From Fictibacillus sp. b24 (GTDB lineage Bacteria; Bacillota; Bacilli; Bacillales; Fictibacillaceae), in contig NZ_JAUCES010000005.1 in NCBI RefSeq assembly GCF_030348825.1, forward strand, positions 3,038,001 through 3,102,000: a stretch of 64,000 bases of DNA, written 5' to 3'. Made by a program: the position numbers and the translations under genes. The notes under the pieces were generated by a model. The model was not told where the DNA came from, made no database searches, and saw only the letters and a list, made by a program, of their open reading frames with translations. Positions 60,325 through 64,000 of this stretch are shown here, piece by piece (the stretch's first letter is position 1; each line of letters begins with the position of its first letter).

Positions 60325-61893
60325 CTACATTTTTATATATTCGCCAGGTCCTAATGGAAGTCCTAGCACGTACCAGATGGTAAATAAGATGCACCAAAAG
60401 ACCGTGTATGCGATTGAGTATGGAAGTAAAGCAGATATGAGCGTTCCCATCCCCATGTTTTTATCGAACTTTTTAGCAAACGTAAGCAAAATTGCAAAAT
60501 AGGCAAGCATCGGTGTAATCGTATTTGTGATGGAATCTCCAATTCTATAAGCCATTTGTGTGAAGGCGGGACTGTAGTTTAAAGCCATGAACATCGGAAC
60601 GAAAACCGGCCCTAAAATCGCCCACTTAGCTGATGAACTGGCAATCAGCAAGTTCACGAGTGCTGTAAATAGAATGAAGGCAAGAAGCAGAGGCAGACCG
60701 GTAAATCCTGATTCTTTTAAAAAGTCAGCTCCGGTAATTGCGATGATTGATCCTAAATTGCTCCAGCTAAAATAAGCGATCATTTGAGCCGCAATAAAGG
60801 CAAGCACGATATAGTATCCCATGCCGCTCATTGCCTTTGTTAAATGTTCGGCAACATCTTTGTCATTTCTTAACACTCTTGATCCAAACCCGTAAGCCAT
60901 TGCAGGGATTAAGAAGAACAGAAGCATAATCGGAACGAGTGAATCCATAAACGGTGAATCGATCAGCTCACCTGTTTTAGCATGACGAAGCATTGCACCT
61001 TTTGGAACAGTTACAAGTAAAATGATGATCGTGTAGATTAGTAGAGAAATCGTTGCCCACTTCAGTCCTCTTTTTTCTTCAGAAGATAGGGCTTGTTTCT
61101 TCACTTCAAGATCATCTGGGGCTTGATATTCACCTAGCCTCGGTTCGACGATCTTTGTTGTTACCCATACCGCGACTGGTAAAAGCACAAATGTAGAAGC
61201 AAGCATGAAGTAATAGTTCATCGCTGGGTTTGCCGTATAGTTTTTATCTTGAAGGTGTGCTGCGGACTCTGTAAATCCTGCAAGCATCACATCAAGCATG
61301 CTAATAATAATGTTTGCACTAAATCCACCGGCAACTGCTGCATAAGCCGCTGCTAGTCCAGCGATAGGATGTCGTCCAAGTGTGAGGAATACCATTGCTG
61401 CTACTGGCGGAAGCACGATTAGGGCGGCATCGGCGGCTGCATTTCCTACGATTCCAATAAAAATGATAATAGGCAGAATAAGTGCTTTTGGTGAGGCTAG
61501 TACGACTTTGCGCATGAAGGCTGAGATCAAACCTGTTGACTCTGCTAGTCCTACTCCAAGCATGACAACGAGAACAAGTCCAAGCGGCGGGAAATTTACA
61601 AAGTTGCTGACGAGTTCCGTGAGCATCCTCTTAATGCCTTCTTCGTTCAATAGATTTACCGCTGTAATTTTTTCGTTATTAGCAGGATTTACCGCACTCC
61701 AGCCTGTCACTCCAGCAACAAACGAACCTAACAGAATAATCGCTGTAATGATTACAAACAAAGTAAGAACATCCGGAAGTTTATTTCCGTTTTTCTCTAC
61801 CCAGTCCAATAGCCGATTAAATATGTTTTTATTGTTGTTCTCAGGCTGTGACGGTTCTGGTGAAGGTACTGCTTTTATTGCTGAACGTGCCAT
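60325..61893 (-). CDS. abgT: AbgT family transporter
   Basis: 522 residues with about 11-13 membrane segments. Motifs include GNKLPDVLTLFVIITAIILLGSFVAG, FPPLGLVLVVMLGVGLAESTGLISAF, GNAAADAALIVLPPVAAMVF and SSSAKWAILGPVFVPMF. AbgT of E. coli imports p-aminobenzoyl-glutamate; some relatives export sulfonamides. Pairing with an M20 hydrolase favours import. GGGAGG precedes the ATG. Confidence 0.92.
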   Translation of the reverse strand: MARSAIKAVPSPEPSQPENNNKNIFNRLLDWVEKNGNKLPDVLTLFVIITAIILLGSFVAGVTGWSAVNPANNEKITAVNLLNEEGIKRMLTELVSNFVNFPPLGLVLVVMLGVGLAESTGLISAFMRKVVLASPKALILPIIIFIGIVGNAAADAALIVLPPVAAMVFLTLGRHPIAGLAAAYAAVAGGFSANIIISMLDVMLAGFTESAAHLQDKNYTANPAMNYYFMLASTFVLLPVAVWVTTKIVEPRLGEYQAPDDLEVKKQALSSEEKRGLKWATISLLIYTIIILLVTVPKGAMLRHAKTGELIDSPFMDSLVPIMLLFFLIPAMAYGFGSRVLRNDKDVAEHLTKAMSGMGYYIVLAFIAAQMIAYFSWSNLGSIIAITGADFLKESGFTGLPLLLAFILFTALVNLLIASSSAKWAILGPVFVPMFMALNYSPAFTQMAYRIGDSITNTITPMLAYFAILLTFAKKFDKNMGMGTLISALLPYSIAYTVFWCILFTIWYVLGLPLGPGEYIKM

Positions 61894-62074
61894 GGTTATC
61901 CTCCCTCTTTCGTTTGATTTTTCTAAAAATTTAAATTTCTTAACATTCTACAGGCTGTTATCCCCAGTTTCAAGGGGTCATTCAGAACACAACTATTTTA
62001 CTAGTTACTAGATACAACAACGGATTAGCAGGATGTAAGGGCTTTCCTATGCAGAATATTCTTTCATTTTAAAA

Positions 62075-62103
62075 TTTACCAGTTCGACATCTTCCGCTAT
62101 AAT
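62075..62103 (+). promoter_or_regulatory. SigA-type promoter of the methyltransferase gene
   Basis: TTTACC (62075-62080), 17-base spacer, TATAAT (62098-62103), 58 bases before the ATG. The -10 is perfect and the -35 matches four of six. Confidence 0.5.
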
Positions 62104-62161
62104 GATTACATTGTTTTGCTTTTGAAGATGATTTTCAGGTAAAGATAAAGGAGAGAACTTC

Positions 62162-62788
62162 ATGGATCTTTTGTTAAAGGAAAGTCTGAAAGCAAGCTAC
62201 AACGAACAAGCCGATTTACGCAATAAAGTAGAAATAGAAAGTTGGAAGGTTAGTGAGCTGAATTCTTTTATTGCAGCTCTTACTAATGAAAGCTGCCAAA
62301 CTGTGCTTGATATTGGAGCAGGATCTGGTCAGCATGGTAAATACTTATCAGATCACAGCTTAGATGTAACGTGCATCGACCTCTCACCAAATATGGTAGA
62401 AACATGCCGTTCAAAAGGGTTAAAAGCAGAAGTAATGGATTATTACACATTAAACTTTAATGCTGAATCTTTTGATGCAGTATGGGCGATGAATACGCTG
62501 CTTCACGTTCCAAAGGTAAGTCTGCCTGCTGTACTTAAGAACATTCATACTGTCTTAGCAGAGGATGGTTTGTTCTACATGGGCGTATACGGCGGAAAGG
62601 ATTCTGAGGGCGTATGGCAAGAAGATTCGTATATTCCAAAGCGATTCTTTTCGTTTTATACAGATGAAGATCTAGTAGAGGTTGTTTCTCCTCTTTTTGA
62701 GGTGCTAGACTTTCACATCATTTCAGAAGCTGGTGGAAGTCTGGACTTTCAATCTCTGCTTTTGCGGAAGAAAGGGATAGAGGGTTAA
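62162..62788 (+). CDS. Class I SAM-dependent methyltransferase
   Basis: 208 residues. The SAM loop is TVLDIGAGSGQHGKYL (about residues 44-59), with DVTCIDLSPNMVETCRSKGL and FDAVWAMNTLLHVPKVSLPAVLKNI as motifs I-post to III. It is a stand-alone Methyltransf_11/25-type enzyme of unknown acceptor. AAAGGAGAG precedes the ATG. It diverges from abgT. Confidence 0.87.
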   Translation: MDLLLKESLKASYNEQADLRNKVEIESWKVSELNSFIAALTNESCQTVLDIGAGSGQHGKYLSDHSLDVTCIDLSPNMVETCRSKGLKAEVMDYYTLNFNAESFDAVWAMNTLLHVPKVSLPAVLKNIHTVLAEDGLFYMGVYGGKDSEGVWQEDSYIPKRFFSFYTDEDLVEVVSPLFEVLDFHIISEAGGSLDFQSLLLRKKGIEG

Positions 62789-62836
62789 TTTAAAGGCTGC
62801 TCTAAAAAATGCTTTGTTTACTATCTTCTTTGACAA

Positions 62837-62952
62837 GTTGATTGGAGCATAAGGTGCGAGACTCCTGCGGGACAGACACTTATACGTGAAACGTACAAAT
62901 GTGGCTCACCGCCTGCCCCGCGGAAAGCGAAGCACCTGGAGCGGAAATTAAC
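62837..62952 (+). repeat. Dispersed palindromic repeat, copy 5 (13-bp internal deletion)
   Basis: Closest to copy 3, sharing TTCTTTGACAAGTTGATTGGAG and ACTTATACGTGAAACGTAC. Between GGGACA and GACACTT it lacks the 13 bases GGCGGGCAGGTGA, and the last arm has TTAAC instead of TCAAC. Confidence 0.88.
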
Positions 62953-62978
62953 TACTTTCAATGCAATAATAGTCAAGC

Positions 62979-63009
62979 AAAAAAAGCTCCTCCATTGAGG
63001 GGCTTTTTA
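62979..63009. terminator. Bidirectional terminator between methyltransferase and GNAT genes
   Basis: AAAGCTCCTC and GAGGGGCTTT arms (one mismatch) around CATT, with A- and T-runs on both sides. It overlaps the GNAT stop codon. Confidence 0.8.
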
Positions 63010-63519
63010 TATTTCTCGCATGTATCGAATAGATATGTATTTATCGCTGCCTTCGCTAACCTTTTCTGATTGTTTAACAAATCCTTTTGCCTCATAAAAT
63101 GGAATGCCTTTTTCGTTATCTTTCTGAGCAGACAGCCACTGTTTCTTTATCCCTAAACTTTTTTGATAGTCTGTGTAGTAGTTTAAAAGCTGACTTCCTA
63201 TTCCGATGTTACGCTTGTTTGGATCCATGTAAAACACAAAGATCTCTCCTGTTTCTTCTCCTGTCGTTCCCCCGCCGATTGCTCCCACCACTTGATCATT
63301 TTCTTTCGCCACAAAATAACCGTGCCAATAATCGCTGAACTCCGTCACTTCTTTTAAGATACGATCCTCGTTATAGTACTCTTCTATCACTTTGTTTACA
63401 TACGCTTCGTCTCCTAAATAACCGTACGTTGCTCTCCATCCTTCTCGGCATACTCTGGCAATTCCTGAAACATCTTCAGAACCTGCTTTTTTTAACGTAA
63501 TATCCGCTGTTTTTGTCAA
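63007..63519 (-). CDS. GNAT family N-acetyltransferase
   Basis: 170 residues from TTG at 63519, following GAGGTGAGGAAA; the frame opens ten codons earlier. TADITLKKAGSEDVSGIARVCREGWRATYGYLGDEA is the N-terminal GNAT part, GEIFVFYMDPNKRNIGIGSQLLNYY is motif A with NIGIG, and NEKGIPFYEAKGFVKQSE is motif B. The acceptor is unknown. Confidence 0.87.
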   Translation of the reverse strand: MTKTADITLKKAGSEDVSGIARVCREGWRATYGYLGDEAYVNKVIEEYYNEDRILKEVTEFSDYWHGYFVAKENDQVVGAIGGGTTGEETGEIFVFYMDPNKRNIGIGSQLLNYYTDYQKSLGIKKQWLSAQKDNEKGIPFYEAKGFVKQSEKVSEGSDKYISIRYMREI

Positions 63520-63637
63520 TTTCCTCACCTCTTTTTTTAGTCTGAACACCTCTATTATAAGCTATTTTTTGGTAAAATAGAGGTATGCTATCCAGTCAGT
63601 CAGATCGCTATTTTTTAATAGAAAGGCGGAAGATGTT

Positions 63638-64000
63638 TTGACAGATTTGATTACGAAAAATGAACATATTTACGACATGCTAGACTCTCTCTTGCGTAAT
63701 GAAGGCACCTTCTGGAACTCTTTTTATGAAGATCGAAATAAAAAGATTCCTTTTTTTGTGGATGCACCTGATGAAAATCTAGTGAACTATGTGGAGCGTG
63801 GATGGATTCAGCCTGGCCGCGTATTAGAACTCGGCTGCGGACCCGGACGCAATGCAATCTTTCTTGCGCAGCTGGGATTTGAAGTAGATGCGGTAGATCT
63901 CTCTAGTGAAGGTCTAGATTGGGCTCGTGAACGCGCCTCTGAAAAAGGAATGGATGTGAACTTTATACAAGGTAACATCTTTAAGCTGGATCTGCCTCTT
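63638..64000 (+). CDS. Class I SAM-dependent methyltransferase, N-terminal part
   Basis: 121 codons to the right edge; the gene continues outside. The start is TTG after AAAGGCGGAAG, since the nearby ATG runs into a stop at once. The peptide holds NEGTFWNSFYEDRNKKIPFF, GRVLELGCGPGRNAIFLAQLGFEVDAVDLSSEGLDWARERA, a clear SAM-binding motif I and its acidic partner (AVDLS). The acceptor is unknown. Confidence 0.85.
   Translation, partial: MTDLITKNEHIYDMLDSLLRNEGTFWNSFYEDRNKKIPFFVDAPDENLVNYVERGWIQPGRVLELGCGPGRNAIFLAQLGFEVDAVDLSSEGLDWARERASEKGMDVNFIQGNIFKLDLPL

Noticed and set aside
61382-62011. 209-codon plus-strand open frame opposite abgT
   Set aside because: It is antisense to a clear transporter gene with strong family motifs; composition is that of a shadow frame rich in Ser and Thr.
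63651-63857. Minus-strand open frame of 68 codons near the right edge
   Set aside because: It is opposite a clear SAM-binding motif of the partial methyltransferase gene.

Overview
The window comes from a low-GC Gram-positive of the family Bacillaceae. Supports for this are the AGGAGG-type ribosome sites with frequent TTG and GTG starts, CcpA cre-like boxes, a lipoprotein Sco, YnfA, DUF421 and VanW proteins, and a dispersed GC-rich palindromic repeat of a kind common in Bacillus-like genomes. I do not name the genus. Nearly all genes lie on the minus strand. No rRNA, tRNA, CRISPR array, prophage or transposase was seen.

Layout. 1-8.5 kb: a partial sugar-phosphate isomerase, a GNAT protein, an esterase, an MBL-fold hydrolase, a VanW protein, a ring-cleaving dioxygenase, YnfA, and an egtB-egtD pair for ergothioneine-type thiol synthesis. 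8.5-15.4 kb: Sco lipoprotein, PepSY membrane protein, a NarL/LiaR-type two-component system, manganese catalase and an ABC exporter. 15.5-28.8 kb: a catabolic island with IclR regulator, TRAP transporter DctPQM, an HpaB-like flavin monooxygenase, 3-hydroxyanthranilate dioxygenase, ACMS decarboxylase, 2-aminomuconate deaminase, semialdehyde dehydrogenase and the lower meta pathway (two hydratase/decarboxylase paralogues, aldolase, acylating acetaldehyde dehydrogenase, tautomerase). Together these would take anthranilate through 3-hydroxyanthranilate and 2-aminomuconate to pyruvate and acetyl-CoA.

29.2-37.4 kb: a sensor kinase, a DDAH-like amidinohydrolase, and an NAD salvage block (nrtR, then pncA-pncB-nadD-nadE) with matching NrtR-type operator candidates. 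37.4-40.4 kb: a GNAT pseudogene and several small or poorly known genes. 40.5-50.1 kb: a Fur-boxed operon matching rhbABCDEF plus an MFS exporter, expected to make a schizokinen/rhizobactin-type hydroxamate-citrate siderophore. 50.6-64 kb: DUF421, an alpha/beta hydrolase, DJ-1/PfpI, oxidoreductases, HIT and Nudix proteins, an FAD oxidase with a half-size MFS protein, an M20 amidohydrolase with an AbgT transporter, and two methyltransferases.

Three non-coding patterns stand out. A palindromic element of about 130-220 bp occurs five times, and two copies sit exactly at the module boundaries of the catabolic island. Three intergenic regions each carry a different spaced tandem repeat, yet all have a period of exactly 21 bp. 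The promoters of the monooxygenase gene and of iclR share the palindrome AATTTCA-N5-TGAAATT just upstream of the -35 box, and a cre-like site fills the spacer of the monooxygenase promoter.
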